From Pseudomonas palmensis (GTDB lineage Bacteria; Pseudomonadota; Gammaproteobacteria; Pseudomonadales; Pseudomonadaceae), in assembly GCF_017848315.1 (NCBI RefSeq), contig NZ_JAFKEC010000006.1, positions 62,001 through 126,000 of the forward strand: a DNA stretch of 64,000 nt, given 5' to 3'. Positions 38,140 to 46,143 of this stretch are shown here, one piece after another (the first letter of the stretch is position 1; each line of letters begins with the position of its first letter). The notes beneath the pieces are model-generated. The model did not search any database. It saw only the letters and a list, made by a program, of their open reading frames with translations, and was not told the origin of the DNA. The position numbers and the translations under genes are program-made.

Positions 38140-39135
38140 CTATTTTGCGATTATTTCTTGCGAGCCATCGGCATGGGCCTTGATGGCCACCGGCAGGATG
38201 CTGGGCAAGGCGCGCAGCAGGGCGTCGGTGTCATCGGTGCTGAAGCTGCTGCTGAGGCGCAGCGCCGCCGTTTTGCCGGGAGCCACGCGCAGCGGGTGTT
38301 CGCGGTAGCGCGAGACCTCGCGCACCACCTCGCCCAGCGGCACATCGTTGAACACCAGTTTGCCGCCGCGCCAGGCGGTCAACGCGGCGGCGTCCACCGT
38401 ATAGGGCGCTGCCACCGCGCCATGGGCATCGATGTGCGAACCGAGGCCGGCGCTCAGCAGCGCCTGCCCCTGGCCGTCGCCCTGCACGCGCACCGAACCC
38501 TGCTCGACCGCCACGCGGGTCTGCTCGCTGTCGCGGCGCACATCGAAGCGCGTACCGGTGACCGTGACCTTGCCATGGCCGGTGCTGACCACGAAGGGGC
38601 GGGCCGTATCATGGGCAACGCTGAACATCACCTCGCCCTGCTCCAGGCGAATGTCCCGCTGCCCGGCACTGAAACTCACCTGCACCCGCGTGCGGCCGTT
38701 GAGCTCCAGGCGCGAGCCATCGGGCAGGTCGAGCTGGCGACGCTCGCCCAGGCCGGTCTGCATCTGGCCCTGGTAATTGAGCTGGTGCTGCTGCCAGCCG
38801 AACCAGCCAAGCCCTGCCGCGACCGCCACCACACTGGCTGCCAGGGCCTGGCGCAACAGGCGTCGACGCGGCAGCTGGCGCACCGGGTCGGGCGCACACA
38901 AGGCCTGCAGGCGCTCGCGCGGCAGCAGGTCGGCCGCGCCCCACAGGCGCCCGAGCAGGTCGTACTCATGTTTATGCTGGGGGTGCTGCGCCAGCCAGGC
39001 ATGCAGTTGCGCCTGCTGCTGGGGCGTCAGGGGCGCATCGCGGCCACGGGCGAACCATTCGGCGGCCTGCTCGCGCACGGCGTCATCGCCGCAGGGGCAT
39101 GTGCCCTGATTCATGAAAACATTTGCCTGACTCAT
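38140..39135 (-). CDS. fecR: FecR-family anti-sigma/sigma-regulator
   Basis: This 331-residue protein has an N-terminal cytoplasmic anti-sigma domain (AAEWFARGRDAPLTPQQQAQLHAWLAQHPQHKHEYD). One membrane helix lies at about 96-114. A periplasmic FecR domain follows (VTVTGTRFDVRRDSEQTRVAVEQGSVRV) and a C-terminal STN-binding part. It relays the loaded state of FecA to FecI. It overlaps fecI by four bases, so they are translationally coupled. Confidence 0.92.
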   Translation of the reverse strand: MSQANVFMNQGTCPCGDDAVREQAAEWFARGRDAPLTPQQQAQLHAWLAQHPQHKHEYDLLGRLWGAADLLPRERLQALCAPDPVRQLPRRRLLRQALAASVVAVAAGLGWFGWQQHQLNYQGQMQTGLGERRQLDLPDGSRLELNGRTRVQVSFSAGQRDIRLEQGEVMFSVAHDTARPFVVSTGHGKVTVTGTRFDVRRDSEQTRVAVEQGSVRVQGDGQGQALLSAGLGSHIDAHGAVAAPYTVDAAALTAWRGGKLVFNDVPLGEVVREVSRYREHPLRVAPGKTAALRLSSSFSTDDTDALLRALPSILPVAIKAHADGSQEIIAK

Positions 39136-39620
39136 CTCGTTGACACATCCAGGTGCTCACGCAGATGCCGGAGCGTGCGGATCATATACTTTTCGACCAT
39201 GTTCTTGGTCAAGCCCATGCGCTCGGCGATCTCGGCCTGGGTCAGGCCTTCGAGCTTCTGCCAGATGAACACCTTGCGGCAGTTGAGCGGCAGCTCGGCC
39301 AGGGCGCGTTCCACGCTGTCGGCCAGCTCCAGTGCATGCACATAGGCCTCGGGGTCATCGCCCGGGGTGGGCGAGAGGTCCAGCCCTTCCTGCTCCAGGG
39401 CCTGGCGCCGGTCTTCGCGCCGGTAGCCGTCCACGGCAATGTTGCGTGCCGTCTTGTGCAGATAGGCGCGCGGCTGCTCGACTGGCAGGGCGGGGTTTTC
39501 CAGCACCCGCACAAAGGCATCGTGCGCGAGGTCCTCGGCCTGCTGACGACTGCGCAGCTTGCGTGTCCAGGTGCCGATCAGCTCATGGTAGTGGTCGAGG
39601 AAGCCTTTGTGTCGAGACAC
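39132..39620 (-). CDS. fecI: FecI-type ECF sigma factor
   Basis: This 162-residue ECF sigma factor has region 2 (DLAHDAFVRVLENPALP and ARNIAVDGYRREDR) and region 4 (RKVFIWQKLEGLTQAEIAERMGLTKNMVEKYMIRTLRHLRE). It is expected to transcribe fecA when FecA is loaded. The best start is GTG at 39618-39620; no clear ribosome site precedes it. A Fur-box-like site lies about 37 bases upstream. Confidence 0.9.
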   Translation of the reverse strand: MSRHKGFLDHYHELIGTWTRKLRSRQQAEDLAHDAFVRVLENPALPVEQPRAYLHKTARNIAVDGYRREDRRQALEQEGLDLSPTPGDDPEAYVHALELADSVERALAELPLNCRKVFIWQKLEGLTQAEIAERMGLTKNMVEKYMIRTLRHLREHLDVSTR

Positions 39621-39656
39621 GGTGCGGGGGTCGTCGCTAGGCGGGAGGGAGGTTGC

Positions 39657-39676
39657 GAATAGTAATGTTTCTTATT
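39657..39676 (-). promoter_or_regulatory. Fur-box-like site upstream of fecI
   Basis: An AT-rich 20-base stretch in a GC-rich region. Read on the minus strand it is AATAAGAAACATTACTATTC, about 10 of 19 positions matching the consensus Fur box. Its position just before an iron-starvation sigma factor makes Fur control likely. Confidence 0.55.
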
Positions 39677-40001
39677 AAACCCGGCAATCACCGCCGGGCG
39701 ATTGCCCTGCAACAGCGCCCATGCGAGCGGCTAAAAATATGCACACACGCCCCGCTGTGAACGGTGCCCGTGCCCTGCCCGTTCAAGCTGTTTGCGCGTG
39801 CTTGCCCAACCTTTTGGGGCCATCGTCGCCGAAGTTGACGCCATCGTTGTTTTAGCCGAGTTGGCCTGCAAAAGCTGCGAACGTGCGGGTATTTTTAACG
39901 CTTCGCAAAACTTCGGGAACATCTGCCTGTCATCCGGGTCGGTTAAAACGAGGGGTGTCTGCAACGTGCGTCAGCGTAGCGAAAAAACGCGAGATTTTTT
40001 G

Positions 40002-40030
40002 TTGATCTTGAATCCTTCAGGTCCTAAAGT
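40002..40030 (+). promoter_or_regulatory. Candidate speC promoter
   Basis: TTGATC at 40002-40007 and TAAAGT at 40025-40030 are 17 bases apart. Each matches four of six sigma-70 consensus bases. Transcription would start near 40037 and leave a 5' leader of about 204 bases before the speC ATG. Confidence 0.4.
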
Positions 40031-40240
40031 TCGCGCCGAGCGTCCATGCTGGAAACGATCCATCCGGCTCAAGTACTGACGACGAGACAGCAAGGTCACC
40101 CGCTGCGCAGCTTCTGCGACCCGGTTGACCTTTTTGCTTTCGGCGACATGCCTTGGGAAGTAGGCGAACCAAAGTGGGGATACGGAGGGCGCTCAGTTGC
40201 AGCCACTTATTCATTCAGTTTGCCCATGGAGTCCCCCAGC

Positions 40241-41404
40241 ATGTCGATCCAGGTCGAAGACTACTTCGCACGCGATACCTTCAACAAAATGAAGGCGTTC
40301 GCCGACAAGCAAGAAACCCCGTTCGTGCTCATCGACACGGCCATGATCAGCAAGGCCTATGACGACCTGCGCGCCGGTTTCGAATTCGCCAAGGTGTACT
40401 ACGCGGTCAAGGCCAACCCTGCGGTCGAAATCATCGACCTGCTCAAGGACAAGGGCTCGAACTTCGACATCGCCTCGATCTACGAGCTGGACAAGGTGAT
40501 GGCCCGCGGCATCGGCCCGGAGCGCATCAGCTACGGCAACACCATCAAGAAATCCAAGGACATCCGCTACTTCTACGAGAAGGGCGTGCGCCTGTACGCC
40601 ACCGACTCCGAAGCCGACCTGCGCAATATCGCCAAGGCCGCACCGGGCTCGAAAGTGTATGTACGCATCCTCACCGAAGGCTCCACCACCGCCGACTGGC
40701 CGCTGTCGCGCAAGTTCGGCTGCCAGACCGACATGGCCATGGACCTGCTGATCCTGGCCCGCGACCTGGGCCTGGTGCCTTACGGCATCTCCTTCCACGT
40801 GGGTTCGCAGCAGCGCGACATCAGCGTGTGGGATGCGGCCATCGCCAAGGTCAAGGTGATCTTCGAGCGCCTGAAGGAAGAAGACGGCATCGTGCTCAAG
40901 CTGATCAACATGGGTGGCGGCTTTCCGGCCAACTACATCACCCGTACCAACAGCCTGGAAACCTACGCCGAAGAGATCATTCGCTTTCTCAAGGAAGACT
41001 TCGGCGACGACCTGCCGGAAATCATCCTGGAGCCTGGCCGCTCGCTGATCGCCAACGCCGGCATCCTGGTCAGCGAAGTGGTGCTGGTGGCGCGCAAGTC
41101 GCGTACCGCCGTGGAGCGCTGGGTTTACACCGACGTGGGCAAGTTCTCCGGCCTGATCGAAACCATGGACGAGTCGATCAAGTTCCCGATCTGGACCGAA
41201 AAGAAAGGCGAGATGGAAGAGGTGGTGATCGCCGGCCCGACCTGCGACAGCGCCGACATCATGTACGAACACTACAAGTACGGCCTGCCGCTGAACCTGG
41301 CCATCGGTGACCGCCTGTACTGGCTGTCGACCGGCGCCTACACCACCAGCTACAGCGCGGTGGAGTTCAACGGCTTCCCGCCGCTGAAGGCGTACTACCT
41401 GTAA
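40241..41404 (+). CDS. speC: Ornithine decarboxylase (PLP fold-type III)
   Basis: This 387-residue enzyme is of the eukaryotic/alanine-racemase-fold ornithine decarboxylase type, converting ornithine to putrescine. The PLP lysine is Lys57 (YYAVKANP), the phosphate-binding region is EPGRS at 274-278, and the active-site cysteine is Cys335 in GPTCDSAD. The length matches Pseudomonas SpeC exactly from ATG 40241, which follows GGAG with nine bases between. The upstream in-frame ATG at 40046 is not needed. It stands alone with its own terminator. Confidence 0.93.
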   Translation: MSIQVEDYFARDTFNKMKAFADKQETPFVLIDTAMISKAYDDLRAGFEFAKVYYAVKANPAVEIIDLLKDKGSNFDIASIYELDKVMARGIGPERISYGNTIKKSKDIRYFYEKGVRLYATDSEADLRNIAKAAPGSKVYVRILTEGSTTADWPLSRKFGCQTDMAMDLLILARDLGLVPYGISFHVGSQQRDISVWDAAIAKVKVIFERLKEEDGIVLKLINMGGGFPANYITRTNSLETYAEEIIRFLKEDFGDDLPEIILEPGRSLIANAGILVSEVVLVARKSRTAVERWVYTDVGKFSGLIETMDESIKFPIWTEKKGEMEEVVIAGPTCDSADIMYEHYKYGLPLNLAIGDRLYWLSTGAYTTSYSAVEFNGFPPLKAYYL

Positions 41405-41424
41405 CCACGGGTCAGCTGCACACG

Positions 41425-41455
41425 AAAGGCGACGGTTGCAACCGTCGCCTTTTTT
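41425..41455 (+). terminator. Rho-independent terminator of speC
   Basis: A perfect stem (AAAGGCGACGGTT with AACCGTCGCCTTT, 41425-41450 region) with almost no loop is followed by TTTTTT. This is a textbook terminator 20 bases after the speC stop; it may also serve the convergent minus-strand gene. Confidence 0.93.
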
Positions 41456-41470
41456 CATGGGCCCGCGAGG

Positions 41471-41950
41471 TCAGCTCAGCACGCGCAGTACATGTGCCTC
41501 GAACTCGAGGTTCTCCCCGCTGATCACATTCAGGTAATCCATGCCGTCGGAGTGACGGTAGTTGCCGATGCTGCACTCGTAGGTGTCATAGAGCTTCAGT
41601 CGCAGCACGTCATGGTCGCCCCACTCCCCCAAGGGCTTGACCAGCCAGGGCTCGCTGGTACCCCCCGGGAACAGGCCCACATAGTGATTGAAGTTCTTGC
41701 CCACCGCCGCGCCCCGATAGAACCCGGTATCCGAAGAGCTGGAGATGTTGTAGGTAATGCGCCGGTCGGTGTGGGAGACGTAGTCGAAACGAAAATTGAC
41801 CGGCTTGATGAGCCGGGTGTCGGTCATCACCTGCAACCAGCCATCGTTGTCGATGCCGCCTTCGACCAGGCTGATACCGATACGGCCCTTGTGGCCCGGC
41901 GTCACCGAGTAGAGGCTGGCGATGAATGAGAAATTCCAGGTGTCACTCAT
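41471..41950 (-). CDS. Unrecognised 159-residue protein
   Basis: I do not recognise this protein. It starts MSDTWNFSFIASLYSVTPGH, has no signal peptide, no membrane helix and no Cys-rich or repeat motif except one Cys (YECSIGNYR). It is rich in Tyr, Gly, Ser and Asp with alternating hydrophobic patterns, which suggests an all-beta, possibly lectin-like or secreted-by-other-route protein. Its amino-acid use is less Ala/Leu-rich than its neighbours. ATG 41948-41950 is preferred over the upstream start at 41989 because GGGGG lies just before it. It ends 16 bases from the speC terminator. It may be accessory. Confidence 0.65.
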   Translation of the reverse strand: MSDTWNFSFIASLYSVTPGHKGRIGISLVEGGIDNDGWLQVMTDTRLIKPVNFRFDYVSHTDRRITYNISSSSDTGFYRGAAVGKNFNHYVGLFPGGTSEPWLVKPLGEWGDHDVLRLKLYDTYECSIGNYRHSDGMDYLNVISGENLEFEAHVLRVLS

Positions 41951-42061
41951 GGCGACCCCCTGCGCAGGCAAGGCCCGGGTGACTGGCAATACGGTGGTTG
42001 CTGTTCATGGTCGATCTTCCTTGAGAAGCATGGGAGTGATCGAGCATAGAAAGGCGGCAGG

Positions 42062-42844
42062 CTAAACCCGAGAGTGAAGGCTTTCCGTGGCCTGCCGCGA
42101 CACCTGCTCCAGACGCTGCCGATAGGCCCCCGCCATCGCCTGGATCTGCGGCTGCTGGGCCTGCTCCAGGCTGGCCACTGCAGCACGCAGGAAGTTGCCG
42201 TTACCCTGCTCCAGGGCCTTTTGCAGCCACACCAGCGACTGCTCCATGTGGCCTTGCTCGGCGAGGATCGCCGCATGGCTGAACTGCCCGCGAAAATCGC
42301 CGGCCTCGGCAGAAAGACGATACCAGTGCATGGCGGCGTGCCGGTCGGCCGCGCAGGCCAGCCCCTGCTCCAGGTAACGTCCCAGCAGGTTCATCGACTT
42401 GGCGTGGCCGGCGTGGGCGGCCTGCTGATACAGGTGCAGAGCCGCAGCATGGTCCTGGCCCACACCCCGCCCCGTGGCCAGCAGGTTGGCCAGGTTGTAC
42501 TGCCCCCAGTCCAGCCCTGCGGCAGCGGCCGCACGGTAGTGACCGGCCGCCGCCGCCAGGTCGGCCTGCCCTCCCCACCCATGCTCCAGGCAGCGCCCGA
42601 GCATGTTGTGCCCCATCGAACTGCCCTGGCGGGCGGCAATGCCGAACCAGGTCCGCGCCAGTGCCGGGTCCTGCTCGATGCCACGCCCGTCGAGCAGGAT
42701 CTGCCCCAGCAGCAGCTGGGCCTCGACAACGTTCTGCGCGGCAGCCGCCAGCAGGGCCTGGGCCGCCTTGCCCGGACTGTGTTCGATGAGTTGATGCAAC
42801 TGGTCGATATCGACCTGTTCTTCGCGACGCAGGCTGAAGGTCAC
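42062..42844 (-). CDS. Sel1-like repeat protein of the piu locus
   Basis: This 260-residue protein consists of Sel1-type TPR repeats: QLLLGQILLDGRGIEQDPALARTWFGIAARQG, GQYNLANLLATGRGVGQDHAAALHLYQQAAHAG and GRYLEQGLACAADRHAAMHWYRLSAEAG. Such repeats form a protein-binding solenoid. There is no signal peptide. It begins with GTG three bases after the piuC stop, with GAGG eight bases before. In P. aeruginosa the same neighbour (PA4516, from memory) follows piuC. Function is unknown; co-regulation with iron uptake is inferred. Confidence 0.85.
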   Translation of the reverse strand: MTFSLRREEQVDIDQLHQLIEHSPGKAAQALLAAAAQNVVEAQLLLGQILLDGRGIEQDPALARTWFGIAARQGSSMGHNMLGRCLEHGWGGQADLAAAAGHYRAAAAAGLDWGQYNLANLLATGRGVGQDHAAALHLYQQAAHAGHAKSMNLLGRYLEQGLACAADRHAAMHWYRLSAEAGDFRGQFSHAAILAEQGHMEQSLVWLQKALEQGNGNFLRAAVASLEQAQQPQIQAMAGAYRQRLEQVSRQATESLHSRV

Positions 42845-42847
42845 GGC

Positions 42848-43528
42848 TCAGACCTCTGCCCAGCGGCGCAGCAGGTTGTGGTAGGTGCCGGTGAGCTGAA
42901 TCAGCGACGGGTGGTCGGGCACATCCACCGTGAGCTGCTGGATGGCGTTGTCCATCTCGAACAGCAAGGCCCGCTGGCTGTCCTCGCGCACCATGCTCTG
43001 GGTCCAGAAAAACGCCGCATAGCGCGCCCCGCGGGTTACCGGGTTGACCTTGTGCAGGCTGGTGCCGGGGTACAGCACCATGTCGCCTGCCGCCAGCTTG
43101 ACCTGCTGCAGGCCATAGGTGTCCTGGATCTCCAGCTCGCCACCGTCGTATTCGTCGGGGTCGCTGAAGAACAGTGTCGACGACAGGTCGGTACGAACCC
43201 GCTCATGGCTGCCACGCGGCTGGCGGATGGCGTTGTCGATGTGAAAGCCGAAGCTGCCCCCTTCGCGGTAGCAGTTGACCAACGGTGGGAACACCTTGAA
43301 CGGCAGCGCCGCCGACATGAAGCGCGGGTTGCTCCACAGGCGCTCGATCATCGCGCTGCCGATTTCCTTGGCCCGCGGGTGCGCCTCGGGCAGCTGCAGG
43401 TTGTGCTTGGCCTTGGCCGACTGGTAGCCCGCGGTGATCTTGCCGTCGGCCCAATCGGCCTGCTCCAGCGCCTGGCGAATACGCTGCACTTCTTCGCGGG
43501 TGAACAGGCCGGGAATGTGTAAAAGCAT
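42848..43528 (-). CDS. piuC: Fe(II)/2-oxoglutarate dioxygenase, PKHD-type, PiuC
   Basis: This 226-residue PKHD-type hydroxylase has a 2-oxoglutarate dioxygenase core. Iron ligands are His96 and Asp98 (GFHIDNA) and His159 (TSLHKVNP); Arg169 (TRGARYA) would bind 2-oxoglutarate. The start [21 protein letters not shown] matches PiuC/YbiX. It is an iron-regulated gene beside a siderophore receptor; its substrate is not known. It is divergent from piuA and followed by the Sel1 gene. Confidence 0.93.
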   Translation of the reverse strand: MLLHIPGLFTREEVQRIRQALEQADWADGKITAGYQSAKAKHNLQLPEAHPRAKEIGSAMIERLWSNPRFMSAALPFKVFPPLVNCYREGGSFGFHIDNAIRQPRGSHERVRTDLSSTLFFSDPDEYDGGELEIQDTYGLQQVKLAAGDMVLYPGTSLHKVNPVTRGARYAAFFWTQSMVREDSQRALLFEMDNAIQQLTVDVPDHPSLIQLTGTYHNLLRRWAEV

Positions 43529-43560
43529 GGCGCAGGCACCAGGGGTCGGCTAAAGGGCGT

Positions 43561-43581
43561 CAATGGTATTGATTCTTATTG
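43561..43581 (-). promoter_or_regulatory. Fur-box-like site upstream of piuC
   Basis: An AT-rich run (AATGGTATTGATTCTTATTG) lies 33 bases before the piuC start. On the minus strand it reads AATAAGAATCAATACCATT, which fits a degenerate Fur box. It would place the piuC-Sel1 operon under iron control. Confidence 0.5.
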
Positions 43582-43674
43582 AACCAGTACAAGCCCCTTG
43601 CGAGGGGCGGGACGTTTCAGCAGGCATAAACCGCCACACAAAGGTGTAAAGAATGTAAATTCAGTACGAATAGC

Positions 43675-43688
43675 AATTGATCTCAATT
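43675..43688 (+). promoter_or_regulatory. Fur-box-like palindrome upstream of piuA
   Basis: A 6-2-6 perfect palindrome, AATTGA-TC-TCAATT, sits in an AT-rich stretch 57 bases before the piuA start. It is consistent with a Fur operator for the receptor gene. About 10 of 19 surrounding positions match the consensus. Confidence 0.5.
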
Positions 43689-43745
43689 GTTACTCATATT
43701 TGTTTACATTATATTTCGGCGCCTTCACACCTTGGGGACCTTCCG

Positions 43746-46037
43746 ATGTCGCGCCATTACGTGCCTACCGCTGTCAGTTCACCACGCCTGCTTGCTTCTG
43801 CCATCGGGGTCGCGTTGAGCGCCACGTCCGCCGGCCACCTGGCCTATGCGGCCGACGCAGCCCCGGCCACAAGCGGCTCGATCGCGCTGGATGCCACCAG
43901 CATCAATGGCCAGGCCGATACCGCCAGCACCGACTACAAGGTCGAGAAGTCCTCATCGCAGAAGTACACGGCGCCGCTGGTGGACATCCCGCGCAGCGTG
44001 ACCGTGGTGCCGCAACAGGTCATCAAGGACACCAACGCCCTGACCCTGCAGGATGCCCTGCGTACCGTGCCTGGCATCACCATGGGCGCCGGCGAAGGCG
44101 GCAACCCGTCGGGCGATCGCCCGTTCATTCGCGGCTTCGACTCGCAAGGCTCGATGTACCTGGACGGCGTGCGTGACGTGGGCTCGCAGACCCGCGAGAT
44201 CTTCGCCATCGAATCGGTTGAAGTGGCCAAGGGCCCCAACTCGACCATCGGCGGGCGCGGTGCAGCCGGTGGCACCATCAACCTGGTGACCAAGAAGGCC
44301 CACCTGGGCAACAGCACCGACGGTGCCTTCACCTGGGGCTCGGACCAGACCAAGCGCTACACCTTCGATGGCAACTACCAGTTCCTCGACACCGCAGCGT
44401 TTCGCCTGAACCTGATGAGCCACGAAAGCAACGTGGCCGGTCGCGACGAGGTCAACTACGACCGCTGGGGCGTGGCCCCGTCCCTGGTATTCGGCCTGGG
44501 TACCCCGACCCGCGTGAGCCTGGACTACTACCACGTGGAGAGCGACGACCTGCCGGATTCGGGCATCCCCTACGGCCTGCGCTCGGGCAGCACCGCCGGG
44601 CGCACCTCGGCCAACCCGGACAAGCCTGACGATGGCGGCCGCAGCAGCAACTACTACGGCCTGGTCGATCGCGACTTCTACAAGACCCGTGCCGATATCG
44701 CGACCATCGCCGTCGAGCACGACCTGAACGATGCGCTGACCCTCAAGAACACCCTGCGCCACGGCAACACCCTGCAAGACTTCATCTACAGCCAGCCCGA
44801 CGACAGCAAGGGCAACATCCTCAACGGTGAAGTCTGGCGCCGCCCGAACAACCGCGTGGCCAACACCCGCACCACCACCAACCAGACCGACCTGTTCGGC
44901 GAGGTGTACATCGGCGGGTTCAAGAACACCTTCTCCACCGGTATCGAGCTGAGCCGCGAGGCCTCCACCAAGGAAGGCTACGACATCACCGGCTTCCGTT
45001 CCGGCAACTGCTCTTCGGCCACCGGCCAGATCCCGGGTGTGTGCACCTCGTTCCCCAATCCCAACCCGAACGAGGCCTGGGGCGGCGACGTGACCCGTAC
45101 CGATGCCGGCGCCGACACCACCAGCAGCACCCGCGCCATCTACCTGACCGATACCCTGGAGCTGAACCCGGCCTGGCTGCTGACCATGGGCCTGCGCTAC
45201 GACCACTTCGACACCAAGGCCAAGACCAAGGTGGCGGGTGGTGCGACCAGCTTCAAGACCGAAGACACCAGCGAGTTCGTGACCGGCCAGTTGGGCCTGA
45301 CCTGGAAGCCGACCGACAACGGCAGCGTGTACATCTCGTATGCGACCTCGGCCACCCCGGCCGGCGCTTCGCTGGGTGAAGGCAGCGACGGCAACCCGCT
45401 GCTGACGCCGACCACCACCAGCGACCTGAAGGCCGAAGAGACCACCAACTACGAAATCGGCACCAAGTGGGACCTGCTCGATCAGCGTCTGAACCTGACC
45501 GCCGCGATCTTCCGCACCGAGAAGGAAAACGCCCGCGTACTGGTCGATGCCAACACCTACCAGAACGCCGGCAAGAGCCGCGTCGATGGCCTGGAGCTGA
45601 CCGCCACCGGCAAGCTGACCAATGACTGGCAGGTGTTTGCCGGCTACACCTACATGGACGCCAAGCTGGTCGACGGTGGCGCGCAGTCGGTCGGCGGTGT
45701 GCTGGTGGACGGCTACAACGACGGCAACCAGATGCCCAACACGCCGAACAACAGCCTGACCCTGTGGACCACCTACAACGTCACGCCAAAACTCACCCTC
45801 GGCGGTGGTGCCTTCTACGTCGACGACGTGTTCGGCAACGTGACCAACAGCGTGATGGTCGATTCGTACTGGCGCTACGACGCCATGGCCAGCTACAAGC
45901 TGACCAAGAACGTCGACCTGCAGCTGAACGTGCAGAACCTCACCAACGAGGTCTACTACGACAAGGCCTACGCGGCGCACTACGCCAACCAGGCGGCCGG
46001 TCGCACGGCGCTGCTGACCACCAGCTTCCACTTCTGA
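43746..46037 (+). CDS. piuA: Catecholate-type TonB-dependent siderophore receptor PiuA/Fiu
   Basis: This 763-residue receptor has a signal peptide (AGHLAYA, then ADAAPATSG). The plug shows LVDIPRSVTVVPQQVIKD, VPGITMGAGEGGNPSGDRPFIRGFDSQGSMYLDGVRD and RGAAGGTINLVTK. The barrel ends with Phe (LTTSFHF). There is no STN signalling domain. It matches Fiu/PiuA, which import monocatechol and catecholate iron complexes and can bring in catechol-linked antibiotics. ATG at 43746 gives the normal signal peptide; the earlier start at 43677 lies in the regulatory region. A Fur-like site precedes it and a terminator follows. Confidence 0.92.
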   Translation: MSRHYVPTAVSSPRLLASAIGVALSATSAGHLAYAADAAPATSGSIALDATSINGQADTASTDYKVEKSSSQKYTAPLVDIPRSVTVVPQQVIKDTNALTLQDALRTVPGITMGAGEGGNPSGDRPFIRGFDSQGSMYLDGVRDVGSQTREIFAIESVEVAKGPNSTIGGRGAAGGTINLVTKKAHLGNSTDGAFTWGSDQTKRYTFDGNYQFLDTAAFRLNLMSHESNVAGRDEVNYDRWGVAPSLVFGLGTPTRVSLDYYHVESDDLPDSGIPYGLRSGSTAGRTSANPDKPDDGGRSSNYYGLVDRDFYKTRADIATIAVEHDLNDALTLKNTLRHGNTLQDFIYSQPDDSKGNILNGEVWRRPNNRVANTRTTTNQTDLFGEVYIGGFKNTFSTGIELSREASTKEGYDITGFRSGNCSSATGQIPGVCTSFPNPNPNEAWGGDVTRTDAGADTTSSTRAIYLTDTLELNPAWLLTMGLRYDHFDTKAKTKVAGGATSFKTEDTSEFVTGQLGLTWKPTDNGSVYISYATSATPAGASLGEGSDGNPLLTPTTTSDLKAEETTNYEIGTKWDLLDQRLNLTAAIFRTEKENARVLVDANTYQNAGKSRVDGLELTATGKLTNDWQVFAGYTYMDAKLVDGGAQSVGGVLVDGYNDGNQMPNTPNNSLTLWTTYNVTPKLTLGGGAFYVDDVFGNVTNSVMVDSYWRYDAMASYKLTKNVDLQLNVQNLTNEVYYDKAYAAHYANQAAGRTALLTTSFHF

Positions 46038-46054
46038 CGGCAGCTGGCAGGCCC

Positions 46055-46085
46055 GGCCCCGTTCACTTCGGTGATCGGGGCCTTT
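46055..46085 (+). terminator. Rho-independent terminator of piuA
   Basis: Stem GGCCCCG...CGGGGCC with inner GTTCAC/GTGAT pairing and a TTCG loop, followed by TTTGTG. It lies 18 bases after the piuA stop. piuB would depend on read-through or its own promoter. Confidence 0.8.
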
Positions 46086-46143
46086 GTGTATCAAGGCATA
46101 ATGCGCGGCGCATTCACGCAACCCGCAACACAAGGTGGTCGAT

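Larger units (their letters stand above)
39621..40240. other. 620-base gene-free interval between fecI and speC
   Basis: This divergent interval holds the fecI Fur-box-like site, a candidate speC promoter at 40002-40030 and a leader of about 200 bases. The middle (39700-40000) has no supported gene; short reading frames there lack ribosome sites and recognisable sequence. From ATG 40046 the frame is open straight into speC without a stop, giving a hypothetical 65-residue extension unlike known ornithine decarboxylases. The leader may therefore be regulatory rather than coding. Confidence 0.5.

Noticed and set aside
40046..40240. N-terminal extension of ornithine decarboxylase from ATG 40046
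   Set aside because: The extension has no family similarity, the ATG lacks a ribosome site, and the 387-residue length from 40241 matches Pseudomonas SpeC. It is kept only as a leader finding.
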